Positions 25,094 to 34,679 of a DNA stretch of 64,000 bases are shown one piece after another. Both the position numbers and the translations under genes were made by a program. The stretch spans positions 34,446 through 98,445 of the forward strand of contig JAEZQY010000050.1 in NCBI GenBank assembly GCA_023441055.1. The letters run 5' to 3'. Position 1 is the stretch's first letter; each line of letters opens with the position of its first letter. The DNA comes from Bacillota bacterium. GTDB lineage: Bacteria; Bacillota; Bacilli; Paenibacillales; UBA4045. A model generated the notes under the pieces. It was not told where the DNA came from. It worked only from the letters and a program-made list of their open reading frames with translations, and did no database searches.

Positions 25094-26149
25094 GATAATG
25101 ACTACTTGTGTAAGATTCTTCGGTTCATCCGGGTCTACACCCTTCTGGATAGCCGTGTACATGCCGAGGTATTGCAACGCTGACAAGTACAGGATGCAAT
25201 GCGCGCTGTCATCCTGCTCAGCGACATGGCCGGTTTCGAACACAGCATCAGCGAAGCTCGTATCCGCTCCCTGCTGGGTCGTGATGATCAGCACGGTTGC
25301 GCCATACGCCTTCATCTCGGCGGCTACCTTGAGCTCATGCTGGCGCGCTTCCTGGGAGAGGAGCAGAACGACCAGTGTGCCACTGTCCACGACGGACTTG
25401 GGACCATGACGGAACTCCAGCGTGCCGAAGCTCTCGGCCCACACATTGGCCATCTCCTTGATCTTCAGATTCGCTTCATTGGCGAGTCCATAGAAGGGGC
25501 CCATACCCAGATAGATGTACTTGTTGAAGGAGTTGCTCTCCACGAACGGCTTAATAAAGCTGTGCGCGCGAGTTACGGTCGATTCCGACAAGGCAGGAAT
25601 TCCAGCAATCTGCTCGATCCATTCGGTTCGCTTGGAAGCAAGCGCACAAGCTGCGATCATCATATACGTCATGCTGCTGAACGATTTCGTCATGACCGTG
25701 CTCTTCTCCTTGCCGAGTGGAGAGAGCAGGCATTCTGCGCGCTGGGCCATACTGCTGTCTTCATAGCAGGTGATTCCGCATGCTGTCCAGTTAGGCAGGT
25801 CCTTGATGGAATCCAGCGCGAGTACGACCTCAGAGGATTCACCTGAGCGGGATACGCCTACCAGGGTGTAATTGCGATTGGCTGGTGCTTGGTAATCACG
25901 GAACAGATAGATTTCAGAAGAAGGCAGCGCCTGAGCAGGCTTGCCTACGTACTTGCGATACACGGCTGCCATCGTCTGTGCTTGGTAATACGACGAGCCG
26001 GATCCAATGAAGATGATCTCATCAGCCGCTGGATTCAATAGGTACTTGGTTACCCAATCCTGCTGATTCTGCAGCTGATTCCATGCTGCAGCAAGCGCTG
26101 CATGCTGTTCCGAAATTTCTGGAGCTGTAAACTTAGCGAATGTCGTCAA
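25091..26149 (-). CDS. agaS: SIS-domain sugar-phosphate deaminase/isomerase (AgaS-like)
   Basis: About 352 residues with two SIS (sugar isomerase) domains. The first has IFIGSGSSYYQAQTMAAVYR and LVGVSRSGESSEVVLAL, the phosphosugar-binding Ser/Thr loops; the second includes FIYLG-type YIYLGMGPFYGLANEANLKI and ESFGTLEFRHGPKSV, the family hallmark of AgaS and GlmS-like proteins. There is no glutaminase domain, so it is not GlmS. AgaS converts galactosamine-6-phosphate to tagatose-6-phosphate plus ammonia. I prefer TTG 26149, preceded by GAGGTGA at ideal spacing, over GTG 26158 which is part of that ribosome site. It is the first gene of the operon. Confidence 0.88.
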   Translation of the reverse strand: MTTFAKFTAPEISEQHAALAAAWNQLQNQQDWVTKYLLNPAADEIIFIGSGSSYYQAQTMAAVYRKYVGKPAQALPSSEIYLFRDYQAPANRNYTLVGVSRSGESSEVVLALDSIKDLPNWTACGITCYEDSSMAQRAECLLSPLGKEKSTVMTKSFSSMTYMMIAACALASKRTEWIEQIAGIPALSESTVTRAHSFIKPFVESNSFNKYIYLGMGPFYGLANEANLKIKEMANVWAESFGTLEFRHGPKSVVDSGTLVVLLLSQEARQHELKVAAEMKAYGATVLIITTQQGADTSFADAVFETGHVAEQDDSAHCILYLSALQYLGMYTAIQKGVDPDEPKNLTQVVII

Positions 26150-26180
26150 GATGCTCACCTCATAGCTTCATAATAATGAT

Positions 26181-26209
26181 AGTTTACATCATAATTATGA
26201 TTGAATCAA
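26181..26209 (-). promoter_or_regulatory. Promoter of the agaS operon
   Basis: Reading the minus strand, TTGATT (26209-26204) and TAAACT (26186-26181) are 17 bases apart, about 32 bases before the agaS start. It is the only promoter seen for the six-gene operon. Confidence 0.6.
26188..26201. promoter_or_regulatory. Candidate operator: perfect 14-bp palindrome
   Basis: ATCATAATTATGAT is a perfect palindrome lying in the spacer between the -35 and -10 of the agaS promoter; an imperfect relative (TCATAATAATGATA, 26168-26181) is next to the -10. The position suits steric repression by the DeoR-type protein of the operon. Confidence 0.55.
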
Positions 26210-26429
26210 TCAATATGTGTATAGAATTCATCAGTTTAAAGATTGCAAGTGGAATGTTTTGTGCTCGCGTGCGGAATGTGGGGTAGAAGGTATCTATAAT
26301 GGGAGGGACGGTGCGAGAGTCCGTGTGCATGGAATGTGAGGTAAATGGTGTGTGAGGGTGTACATCCAGAACGCCCGTTTGGTATGATGGAATAATCAGG
26401 AATACTATGTTCGAGCAGGAGCGGATAGG

Positions 26430-29400
26430 ATGGCTATGACAGGCTTCACACCCATACTAGTAAGATGGTTCGCTCAGAAATTCGGACAGTCGACGCCGGT
26501 GCAGGATCAGGCGTGGCCGCTGATTGTCGCGCGTAAGCATACGCTGATCACAGCGCCTACAGGCTCCGGCAAGACGCTGGCTGCACTGCTGCCGCTGCTC
26601 GACGCCATTCTGCAGGAGAAGCAAGCCACTACCGAGCGCAGTGTCAGCTACAAGCGCGGTGTCCGCGTGCTGTATGTGACGCCGCTGAAGGCGCTCAATA
26701 ATGATATTCATCAGCATCTTTTCGACTATATCGGTGAGATGGAGCAGCTTGCCGCAGAGACTGGTGAAGTATGGCATGGCGTGACGGTTGGCATTCGTAC
26801 CGGAGACACCTCGCAGAGCACGAGAGCATCTATGCTGCGCAGACCGCCGGATGTGCTGGTGACGACGCCGGAATCACTCTATATCCTGCTGACCTCTCAT
26901 AAGGCTAGGGAGATACTGCGGGATGTGAAGCATGTCATTATAGATGAAATTCACGATCTTGCTGGCGGCGAACGCGGTATGCATCTGAGTCTTACGCTGG
27001 AACGCCTGACCGCGCTTATCGGGCGTTCACCGCAGCGGATCGGCGTATCGGCGACACAGAAGCCGCCCGAACGAATTGCACAATACCTCGGAGGATGGGA
27101 GGCAGATGGTCGCCATTCTGATACGTATCGGCAGCGAACCGTTGAGCTGGTCATCCAGGAATCGCAGAATCCAATCCATGTCAGCGTAACTATGCCAGCT
27201 TTCACCGTAATCAGCGGTAAGAATCAGGATGTATGGACGCCGCTGATTGAAGAGATCCTCCGGCACCTTGAAGGAACTGGAACCGCTCTGATCTTCGTGA
27301 ATAGCCGCAGGCTGAGCGAGCGCTTATCGGCGCGCCTCAATGAATGGGTCGGTGACGGCTTCTCTCGCAGTCATCATGGCAGTGTCTCTCGTGAGAGGCG
27401 GTTGGAGACGGAGCAGATGCTGCGCACCGGGGAGCTGCGCTGCCTAGTTGCCACCTCCTCGCTGGAGCTCGGCATTGACATCGGATATATCGATCATGTG
27501 CTGCAGATTGATTCCCCGCTCAGCGCAGCTTCAGGCATTCAGCGGATCGGCCGATCTGGCCATGCGGTAGGCGGTACGAGCCGCGGGACGATTATCGCGC
27601 GCATGCGCGGTGCGTTGCCGGAGGTGGCCGTTCTGTCGGAGCGGATCGCGCGGCGCGACACGGAGGAGATTGACGTGCCGCGCTTCTCGATGGGGGTGCT
27701 GGCACAGCAATTGGTTGCGATTCTCGCCACTGAGGATTGGTCGCCTGATGAGCTGTATCGATTGATCTTGCAGAGCGACAGCTATGCGGGCTACCCGCGA
27801 GATCGATTCCTGGACGTGCTGGAGATGCTATCGGGGCTGTATCCATCCGTTCGCCCATTAATTGATTGGGACCGTGTGAACGATCGGCTGAGCAAGCGCG
27901 CGAATACGGCGATGGCCGCTGTCATGGGCGCGGGCACAATCCCGCAGAGCACGGGCTATCCGGTATACCATGCTGATACTAGAATGCATCTAGGCGAACT
28001 GGATGAGGAATTCATCTTCGAATCCAGGGTTGGTGATGTGTTCCAACTAGGCGCATCCGCCTGGCGCATTCGTTCGATTCGAGATGATCGGGTTGAGGCA
28101 GTGGAGACAGATGCGGCGGTGGGTGAGATTCCTTTCTGGCGAGCGGATGGCATAGGCCGTTCATACTCGCTCAGTATCGGGATTGGCGAGCTGGCTGAGC
28201 GCATTATACAGATAATAGCTAGAAGTCAGACCGAATTGCAGGGTGAACAGCGCCCGGATACGTCAGCTTGTGCAGAAGCAGTACAGTACCTTGTTGCTAA
28301 TAGCCGGTTCACCTCTGAGGCTGCGGAGAGCATGGTCGGCTTGATACGCGCACAGAGGGCGGTGTCTGCATGGCCGACACATAAGCGTATTGTTGTAGAA
28401 TGGTTCGAGGATGAGACTGGTTTAGTCCATGTTGTGTTCCATAGCTGGTTCGGCCGCAGATTTAACCGCACATGGCTGATGGCGCTGCAGCAGCATCTAG
28501 CGGAGACGCTGCAGCATAGCTTCGAGTCGCATGTGAAGGATAATGGCTTCGAGCTGATCTTCCGTGAATGGGACCCTGGGTGGCTGACGCTGCTAACCGG
28601 TCTATCCGCAGTGTCAATAGAGCGTCTGCTCCTGGAAGCCATTCCGGCATCCGCGCTATTCTCCGCAACGTTCCGCAAGCTGGCGGAGACATCGCTGCTG
28701 CTGTCGAGAAGCTATAAGCGCGCGGCAGGCTGGCTGAAGCGGCTGCGCGGTCAGGAGCTGCTGCGTGATGTTATGCCACTGGCGACTAAATTTCCGTTGG
28801 TGAAGGAAGCGCTGCGCGTGTGCATGGAGGAGCTGCTCGATCTGCATCATGTGCGCGATGTGCTGGCCGATATGGAAGCTGGCCGAATAGAGTTGCGTGT
28901 TGTACAGACGATCGCGCCGTCCCCTCTTGCTGCGCAGTTCTTCTATGAATTCCTGAACACGGCGATCTACGAATCAGATGCGCTGACGCGTGATCTGCAG
29001 CAGCGTATGATAAGCGTGAGCCGCGATCTAGCTGCTGAGGTATTCGGTGCGGACGCGCTGCGCCAGGCGGTTGATCCGGATGTATTGGCCGAGGCTAGGG
29101 CGCATGCACAGCTTGGAAGCGGTCAACTAACTGATCGGTCCGCGCTGTTGCGCTGGCTCAAGGAGCATGGTGATCAGACGGAGGAGCAATGGCGGGCTGT
29201 CTGCGCACATCATCCGCATGCGAACCAGCTGCTGGAAGAAGCAATGACCCGCGGCGAGGCTGCAGAGATTGCATTGGGACATACCAGAGGCTGGATTAGC
29301 ATGGACGAGAAGGTGATGTATGGCGCGCTGTCTGACTCGGCAGTTGCCCAAGCCTTCATTCTAGGCCGTTATGCGGAGACGGTAGTCGGCTTTACCGCGG

Positions 29401-30881
29401 CAGATCTGATGGAGCGCTACGGCCTATCGGAGGAGACTGCGGCGGCATGGATTGCCAGAGCCGCGGAGGAGGGCATCATTGTCACTGCGCCTTTCGCTGA
29501 GTCCTATGAGCTGGGCCGGCTATGGACAGGTGCGAAGGCGGCCTCTCGCCTCATACGCGCATCGTTGATCCGTTCACGCGGCAGCGCCCGCGCGAGCGCA
29601 GAGCAGTATTGCCGGCTACTGATGAACCGGCAGCATGTGGCGCCATCGAGTCGATTGCATGGCGCGGAAGGGCTGCTTGCCGTTATGCGGCAGCTGCAAG
29701 GGGTCTATTTGACACTGTCTAGTTGGGAATCGCATGTTCTGCCTGCCCGGTTGGAGCGTTATCGGCGGGAGGATCTTGATCTGCTGTGCGCGTCTGGTGA
29801 GATCTTCTGGCTGGGACGCAGAGGGGAGGGGGAGCGGGAGGGCAAGATCGCCTTCTTCTGCCGTGAATCAGAGGAGCTGTATGTGCCGCTCATTGCGCAA
29901 CAGGAGCTTCCGGAGCCGGCGCATCCTGAGGTGTATCAGATGCTCAGGAAGAGAGGGGCCTCCTTCCTGTCATCGCTGTCGAATGAGCTGGGCGAGGCGC
30001 CAACCGAGCTGATGCCCAAGCTGCTTGATCTCGTCTGGCAGGGTCTGGCTGCGAATGACCAATTCGCACCGCTGCGCATGCATGGCGGAGCCGGGAAGGT
30101 CAAGGTGCCGGATCGGTCTAAATTTCGCTCGGGCTTAGGCCGCTGGTTTGTGATTGATCACTTGCCAACAGGGGGAGTTAACCAGCATGAACAGACGGAT
30201 AACGGAGACAGCGGGTTCACAGACTCGCGGGAACACTCGCTGCTTGCCTGGACGAAGCATCTTCTTCAATTGAATGGTGTGATCACCAAGGCAGTTGCAG
30301 ATGAGCAGAGCCCATATGGATGGGAGCTCATATCCACGGCCCTGAGCAAGATGGAGGACTGGGGTCTGGTTACTCGGGGCCTATTGATCGATCAAGTGCC
30401 GGGCTTGCAATATGCTAGCAAGGAAGCAGCAGAGCAATTGCGACAGATGAGCGGCCGGAGGGTGAACGATTTAGTGCAAGCGGATGGCGAGCAGCGGATC
30501 ACACTGCTGTCATCAATTGATCCGGCGAATCCCTATGGGCTAGCAGTACCATGGCCGGTTGCCAGTCACGCAGAGACCTCATTCGCGCGCAAGGCCGGGA
30601 ATTACTTATTGTTCGAGGGAAACCGCTGGTTAATGTGGGTGGAGAATAAGGGTCGGAAGCTAACCATGATGCAGCCTGATATGTTGAATGAACAGGATGG
30701 CTCTACCCTTATAAGCTACATGGCCCGCACACTTCTGCGCGAGCATGGTCTGCGTAAGATTGTCATCGAGACTTGGAACGGTATGCCGATTGGAGAGTCG
30801 CAGCTTGCCTCCCAATTGACGGCGCTCGGCGCTGAGAAGGATCAGCATAAGGTTGTGCTGTGGCCGAGCAGCCTGCAATGA
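26430..30881 (+). CDS. Large DEAD/DEAH helicase, Lhr family
   Basis: A 1483-residue superfamily 2 helicase. Motif I TAPTGSGKTLAALLPL is at about 41-56, motif Ia YVTPLKALNND, motif II IIDEIHDLAGGERG at about 170, motif III GVSATQ, and motif VI SGIQRIGRSGHAVGG near 370; motifs IV-V (ALIFVNSRRLSERL; LVATSSLELGIDIGYID) complete the core. The ELGIDIG and RIGRSGH forms and the 1500-residue length with a long C-terminal extension (winged-helix and Lhr-CTD regions, about 600-1480) identify Lhr, a DNA-damage-associated 3'-5' helicase. The gene is monocistronic, with a GAGCAGGAG ribosome site, and ends close to a convergent gene. Its partner, if any, is not encoded nearby. Confidence 0.9.
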   Translation: MAMTGFTPILVRWFAQKFGQSTPVQDQAWPLIVARKHTLITAPTGSGKTLAALLPLLDAILQEKQATTERSVSYKRGVRVLYVTPLKALNNDIHQHLFDYIGEMEQLAAETGEVWHGVTVGIRTGDTSQSTRASMLRRPPDVLVTTPESLYILLTSHKAREILRDVKHVIIDEIHDLAGGERGMHLSLTLERLTALIGRSPQRIGVSATQKPPERIAQYLGGWEADGRHSDTYRQRTVELVIQESQNPIHVSVTMPAFTVISGKNQDVWTPLIEEILRHLEGTGTALIFVNSRRLSERLSARLNEWVGDGFSRSHHGSVSRERRLETEQMLRTGELRCLVATSSLELGIDIGYIDHVLQIDSPLSAASGIQRIGRSGHAVGGTSRGTIIARMRGALPEVAVLSERIARRDTEEIDVPRFSMGVLAQQLVAILATEDWSPDELYRLILQSDSYAGYPRDRFLDVLEMLSGLYPSVRPLIDWDRVNDRLSKRANTAMAAVMGAGTIPQSTGYPVYHADTRMHLGELDEEFIFESRVGDVFQLGASAWRIRSIRDDRVEAVETDAAVGEIPFWRADGIGRSYSLSIGIGELAERIIQIIARSQTELQGEQRPDTSACAEAVQYLVANSRFTSEAAESMVGLIRAQRAVSAWPTHKRIVVEWFEDETGLVHVVFHSWFGRRFNRTWLMALQQHLAETLQHSFESHVKDNGFELIFREWDPGWLTLLTGLSAVSIERLLLEAIPASALFSATFRKLAETSLLLSRSYKRAAGWLKRLRGQELLRDVMPLATKFPLVKEALRVCMEELLDLHHVRDVLADMEAGRIELRVVQTIAPSPLAAQFFYEFLNTAIYESDALTRDLQQRMISVSRDLAAEVFGADALRQAVDPDVLAEARAHAQLGSGQLTDRSALLRWLKEHGDQTEEQWRAVCAHHPHANQLLEEAMTRGEAAEIALGHTRGWISMDEKVMYGALSDSAVAQAFILGRYAETVVGFTAADLMERYGLSEETAAAWIARAAEEGIIVTAPFAESYELGRLWTGAKAASRLIRASLIRSRGSARASAEQYCRLLMNRQHVAPSSRLHGAEGLLAVMRQLQGVYLTLSSWESHVLPARLERYRREDLDLLCASGEIFWLGRRGEGEREGKIAFFCRESEELYVPLIAQQELPEPAHPEVYQMLRKRGASFLSSLSNELGEAPTELMPKLLDLVWQGLAANDQFAPLRMHGGAGKVKVPDRSKFRSGLGRWFVIDHLPTGGVNQHEQTDNGDSGFTDSREHSLLAWTKHLLQLNGVITKAVADEQSPYGWELISTALSKMEDWGLVTRGLLIDQVPGLQYASKEAAEQLRQMSGRRVNDLVQADGEQRITLLSSIDPANPYGLAVPWPVASHAETSFARKAGNYLLFEGNRWLMWVENKGRKLTMMQPDMLNEQDGSTLISYMARTLLREHGLRKIVIETWNGMPIGESQLASQLTALGAEKDQHKVVLWPSSLQ

Positions 30882-30890
30882 GCAGCTTAA

Positions 30891-31559
30891 TTACAGCTGG
30901 CGCGGTGTTACAGAGCTGTGAGGGGCATGATCGGTGACGGGCAGCAGGATCTCGAATTCCAGCTTGTCCGCCGCCAGATCGAATTCGAGCACGCGGATGA
31001 TCATCCCGTTCTCGCTCTGTATGGCATTCGTTGCTACATGGATCTGTGTTCGACTCGGTTGGATGCTGATCCATTCCGGAAAGTTGAAGCTCTGCCGTAC
31101 AAATTCGAGCACAAGCGAGCTCGGCAGCGGTAAATTACCGATCTTGAACCTCTTCTGAGTCAGCAGCAAATCACCATTCTCCAGCACAGCCGGCTCGAGC
31201 TCCACCTCCAATTGCACAATGAAACCCATTACTTCGACATTGCCTCGCAGCCGCAGGGTATCAGAAAGCTCAGCTTGGTAAGTAAGTCCATGCGACCCTG
31301 TCTCCGCGTACTGCTGCAGATAGCGATTGATCAAGCGTTCCATATCAGCCTTGCCCGAGGCAACCTCAAACTTCGCCATATTGTCTGATTGGGGAGGAAG
31401 GATGAGCTCCATCTGGTGATCAGCGGGCTGACCTAGCGCGAGATACAACGCGACTAACAGCGCGGTGAGATTAACGGCGACAATACCGATCAGCAGTCTC
31501 CTCGTTCTGGCGAGCTTCCGCTTCAATGTCGCGTCTGCATCATTTCCGGTTTCTATCAT
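30891..31559 (-). CDS. ypmS: YpmS-family membrane-anchored protein
   Basis: A 222-residue protein with one N-terminal membrane helix (LLIGIVAVNLTALLVALYLAL, about 23-43) and an extracytoplasmic beta-rich domain of the DUF2140 type. Family-like segments are FEVASGKADMERLINRYLQQ and FKIGNLPLPSSLVLEFV, followed by RTQIHVATNAI. The Bacillus homologue has no settled function. GGGAGGC is about ten bases from the ATG. It is convergent with the helicase gene and divergent from the ATP-grasp gene. Confidence 0.78.
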   Translation of the reverse strand: MIETGNDADATLKRKLARTRRLLIGIVAVNLTALLVALYLALGQPADHQMELILPPQSDNMAKFEVASGKADMERLINRYLQQYAETGSHGLTYQAELSDTLRLRGNVEVMGFIVQLEVELEPAVLENGDLLLTQKRFKIGNLPLPSSLVLEFVRQSFNFPEWISIQPSRTQIHVATNAIQSENGMIIRVLEFDLAADKLEFEILLPVTDHAPHSSVTPRQL

Positions 31560-31686
31560 TCATTCCTGCCTCCCTGGCTTCATCTTCCTGCTTGTTCCAA
31601 GATACCACCACCATTCAGCGAGGTCTACTGGTTCAAGTACCAAACCTACCGTTCGTACATATACTATCGCGAAGGGAGGCAGCAGA

Positions 31687-32742
31687 TTGACAACTATTGG
31701 AATCCTGTTGGATCACAGCGTGTACGGCAAGCTGCGGAGCCGCAAGACCGGACACGAGCGCGTGGATTTATATCGTAAAGCAGCTCGAGAGCAAGGCGCG
31801 GATGTGTTGTATATGTCGCTCCGGAAGATCGACACGAAGCGAAGACGAGCTACGGGATATATATGGAGAGGCGGAAAATATCGTGTCACAACCACGGCTA
31901 TTCCCGCTGTTATTCATAATCGCGCGCTGCCCTTTGATGCTTATCAATTAACACGATTGAAGAAGTTAGGCAGAATCAGCTATGTCTTCAATGCATTGAA
32001 TCGGTATAAGAAGCTTAAGATTCATCGTCTGCTCAGAGGCCACCCAGCCTTTCATCCCCATCTGCCTGCCACGAAGAAGCTAGGTAGAGCGCAGCTAGCG
32101 TCGATGATGCAGATGTATGACCAGCTCTTCGTCAAGCCGCAGAGCGGATCTGTTGGACTAGGGATCATTCGCATGAAGCGATTAGACAACGGGCTGTGGC
32201 AGCTGCGATCCTCGCAGGGCAAGGTGAAGCTGAATCAGAGGCAGGTGTACGGCAGACTGAAGCGATTAACGCGCGGCAAGCCATATGTCATTCAGAAGGC
32301 AATTGATCTGGCGACGTACAAGGGGCGGCCGTATGACTTGCGTGTCTCCGTACAGCGAGGAGAGAGCGGAAGCTGGCAAGTAACCGGCATCATTGGCAAG
32401 GTCGCCAGACGCGGTGGATACTTGACCAATGTGGCTAGAGGCGGCAGTGTGAAATCCTGCGAGCAATTATTCGAGGGGAGCGGGTTGCCGGTTGCGGCGA
32501 CGAAGGCCAAGGTTCTGGGATTCTCCAGTCGGGTTACAGCTTATCTGGCTTCGCGGCTGCGTCGGCTGGGCGATGTCGGACTCGATATCGGGGTGGATCA
32601 AAGCGGAAGTCCGCAGTTTATTGAGATGAATGGTCGTGATCAGCGATATAGCTTTGCCAAGGGCGGATTGAAGAAGACGTTCTATCAAACCTACGCTAAT
32701 CCCGTACGTTATGCGATTTATCTGGCTCGACGGAGAAGCTGA
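31687..32742 (+). CDS. YheC/YheD-family ATP-grasp protein
   Basis: About 351 residues. The C-terminal two thirds is an ATP-grasp domain: KPQSGSVGLGIIRM, PYVIQKAIDLATYKGRPYDL with the conserved RVSVQRG strand, and QFIEMNGRDQRY with metal-binding Glu/Asn. The N-terminal region (GILLDHSVYGKLR; VIHNRALP) matches YheC/YheD proteins of endospore formers, which associate with the spore coat; the ligation reaction is not established. Start is TTG 31687 behind GAAGGGAGG; longer frames upstream overlap the divergent YpmS gene and lack a ribosome site. Promoter region is the 127 bases between the divergent genes. Confidence 0.82.
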   Translation: MTTIGILLDHSVYGKLRSRKTGHERVDLYRKAAREQGADVLYMSLRKIDTKRRRATGYIWRGGKYRVTTTAIPAVIHNRALPFDAYQLTRLKKLGRISYVFNALNRYKKLKIHRLLRGHPAFHPHLPATKKLGRAQLASMMQMYDQLFVKPQSGSVGLGIIRMKRLDNGLWQLRSSQGKVKLNQRQVYGRLKRLTRGKPYVIQKAIDLATYKGRPYDLRVSVQRGESGSWQVTGIIGKVARRGGYLTNVARGGSVKSCEQLFEGSGLPVAATKAKVLGFSSRVTAYLASRLRRLGDVGLDIGVDQSGSPQFIEMNGRDQRYSFAKGGLKKTFYQTYANPVRYAIYLARRRS

Positions 32743-32778
32743 ACATCGACGTTCCCCGTCGGGCCTGTATGCGCATGA

Positions 32779-33513
32779 CTACTTCTTCAACGCGGCAATG
32801 GGTTCCAGCGCAGGTACCGCATTCCCATACTTCGGATAGGCGCGTCCGTTCGGAGCCGCCCAGCGCACGGCATTCGTAATCACCTTACGCACTTCAGCAT
32901 TGTAGTAGGTCGGGAATGTCTCATGGCCTGGGCGGAAGTAGAAGATCTTGCCCAGTCCGCGTGTGTAGCAGCAACCGCTGCGGAACACTTCGCCGCCCTC
33001 AAACCAGCTTACCATGACGAGTTCATCCGGCTGCGGGATGTCGAAGTGCTCTCCGTACATCTCCTCGGCCGGCAGTTCGATATACTCGCCGATGCCTTGG
33101 ACGATCGGATGTCCAGGATTGACGACCCATATCCGTTCCTTCTCATTCGCCTCGCGCCACTTCAGATCGCAGGAGGTGCCCATCAGCTTCTTGAAGATCT
33201 TCGAGAAGTGGCCAGAGTGCAGGACGATCAACCCCATGCCATGCAGAACGCGCTCATAGACGCGATTCACAATCTCATCCTGGACCTCGCCGTGCGCAGT
33301 ATGCCCCCACCACAGTAGAACATCAGTATCATCGAGTACGGCTTGAGACAGCCCGTGCTCAGGATCGTCAAGCAGCGCATATCGCACCTCGTACTCTCCC
33401 TCGAAGCCCTCACTGATTGCGGTATGCATACCGCTTGGGTACACACTTGCTACCTTCTCATTGGTCTTCTCATGTCTGTATTCATTCCATATGGTCACTC
33501 GCAGCTTGCTCAT
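32779..33513 (-). CDS. ThuA-like trehalose-utilisation family protein
   Basis: A 244-residue protein with a class I glutamine-amidotransferase-like fold. VLLWWGHTAHGEVQDEIVNR, GLIVLHSGHFSKIFKKLMG and YFRPGHETFPTYYNAEVRKV followed by NAVRWAAP are ThuA hallmarks. Rhizobial ThuA acts in 3-keto-sugar/trehalose use, and Firmicute members are thought to act on sugars, but the reaction is unproven. GGAGGAGGA precedes the ATG. The adjacent divergent AraC-type regulator probably controls it from the 178-base shared promoter region. Confidence 0.87.
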   Translation of the reverse strand: MSKLRVTIWNEYRHEKTNEKVASVYPSGMHTAISEGFEGEYEVRYALLDDPEHGLSQAVLDDTDVLLWWGHTAHGEVQDEIVNRVYERVLHGMGLIVLHSGHFSKIFKKLMGTSCDLKWREANEKERIWVVNPGHPIVQGIGEYIELPAEEMYGEHFDIPQPDELVMVSWFEGGEVFRSGCCYTRGLGKIFYFRPGHETFPTYYNAEVRKVITNAVRWAAPNGRAYPKYGNAVPALEPIAALKK

Positions 33514-33691
33514 ATTCCAATCCTCCTCCTATGTGATCGTATTCCTTAGGACTCATTATACGTGCAATCTAATTGAGATAATAGGCGCAATATTGGACTA
33601 TTATTACGCAATTTTGCTACATACAAGCCCATTTCCTCGTGATATGATAGAGAAAGCTTATGCTATTTTGCTTATTTTGAGGTGAATTGCG

Positions 33692-34612
33692 ATGTTCCCC
33701 AGTATGGTTCATGAAGAGGTTGTCTACCAGAATCCATTCCTGTGCATGCGTGTCTGGCAGATGGACAGAGTCATGTCACCGCAAGAAGTGAGACAGCAGC
33801 GGGCATCCGACTTGCCGAGGGATCGAGATGCGATAAATTGGCATTACCATGAGGAAGTCGAATTTCTTCTTGTACAAGCAGGCGAGTTGACCGTGCATCT
33901 GCCAGATGAAACGTTGGTGATGCGAGAGGGTGATGTGGCGATCTTCGGCTCTTCCGAGCCTCACAGCACGTATCAATCCGCGCCGGGTCAGTTAACTCAG
34001 ACTGTACTGCAACTGGACCTGCAGAAGCATGTCGATCAGAGCACGGTATCTAATTTAAAGTACTTCTCAGAGGTTCTGCGACCGCTTAGTAAATTAAATT
34101 ACATATTCAGGGACAATCCAGAGGCGAGGCGTCAGGCTCGGGACTATATACTGATGATCTACGAAGAGATGCTGCGCAAGAAGCCAGGTTATGAATTAGC
34201 GGTTTCCGCGCTGATTAAGAATATGCTGCTCATTCTGCTGCGCAATGATGATCGCCAGCAGCTGCAGTCGAACGAGGATCCGCTGCTGGAACGCGTCATG
34301 CCTGCGCTGATCTATATTGATCGGAATCTGTCCAATAAAATTATGATCCAGGATGTTGCGCGGCAGGTGAATATGAGCTACTACTACTTCGTGAAGCTGT
34401 TCAAGCGAGCGCTCGGCATGTCCTTCACCGACTATGTGAACTTCAAGCGTATTAAGCGCGCTGAGCAGCTGTTGTTGACAGAAGATATGAGCGTGGTTGA
34501 GGTGGCTGAGCAGGTGGGCATCTTCAACCTGGGACACTTCTACGAGATGTTTAAGCGGATCAACGGGTGCTCACCAAGACAATTTAAGAATCGGTTAGAA
34601 GACTTGCATTGA
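33692..34612 (+). CDS. AraC-family transcriptional regulator with cupin sensor
   Basis: A 306-residue regulator. The N-terminal half (about 40-110) is a cupin/AraC-binding domain: NWHYHEEVEFLLVQAGELTV and MREGDVAIFGSSEPHSTY, with histidines typical of the sugar-binding pocket. The C-terminal 100 residues carry two helix-turn-helix motifs (KIMIQDVARQVNMSYYYFVK; MSVVEVAEQVGIFNLGHFYE) and end with CSPRQFKNRL. GAGGTG precedes the ATG. Divergent placement next to thuA suggests that gene as its target; the ligand is probably a sugar. Confidence 0.9.
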   Translation: MFPSMVHEEVVYQNPFLCMRVWQMDRVMSPQEVRQQRASDLPRDRDAINWHYHEEVEFLLVQAGELTVHLPDETLVMREGDVAIFGSSEPHSTYQSAPGQLTQTVLQLDLQKHVDQSTVSNLKYFSEVLRPLSKLNYIFRDNPEARRQARDYILMIYEEMLRKKPGYELAVSALIKNMLLILLRNDDRQQLQSNEDPLLERVMPALIYIDRNLSNKIMIQDVARQVNMSYYYFVKLFKRALGMSFTDYVNFKRIKRAEQLLLTEDMSVVEVAEQVGIFNLGHFYEMFKRINGCSPRQFKNRLEDLH

Positions 34613-34679
34613 ATCAATTCCTCGAGAATGGACACATTGTTAATAGCACATAGTGTTCATATCGAATGGAGGTTGAATC

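Noticed and set aside
25199..25846. Plus-strand frame (215 codons) opposite agaS
   Set aside because: Shadow of a SIS-domain gene with clear motifs on the other strand.
26230..26345. GGAATGT motifs between the agaS promoter and the helicase gene as another 51-bp array
   Set aside because: Copies at 26251, 26273 and 26331 are 22 and 58 bases apart, not 51 or 52.
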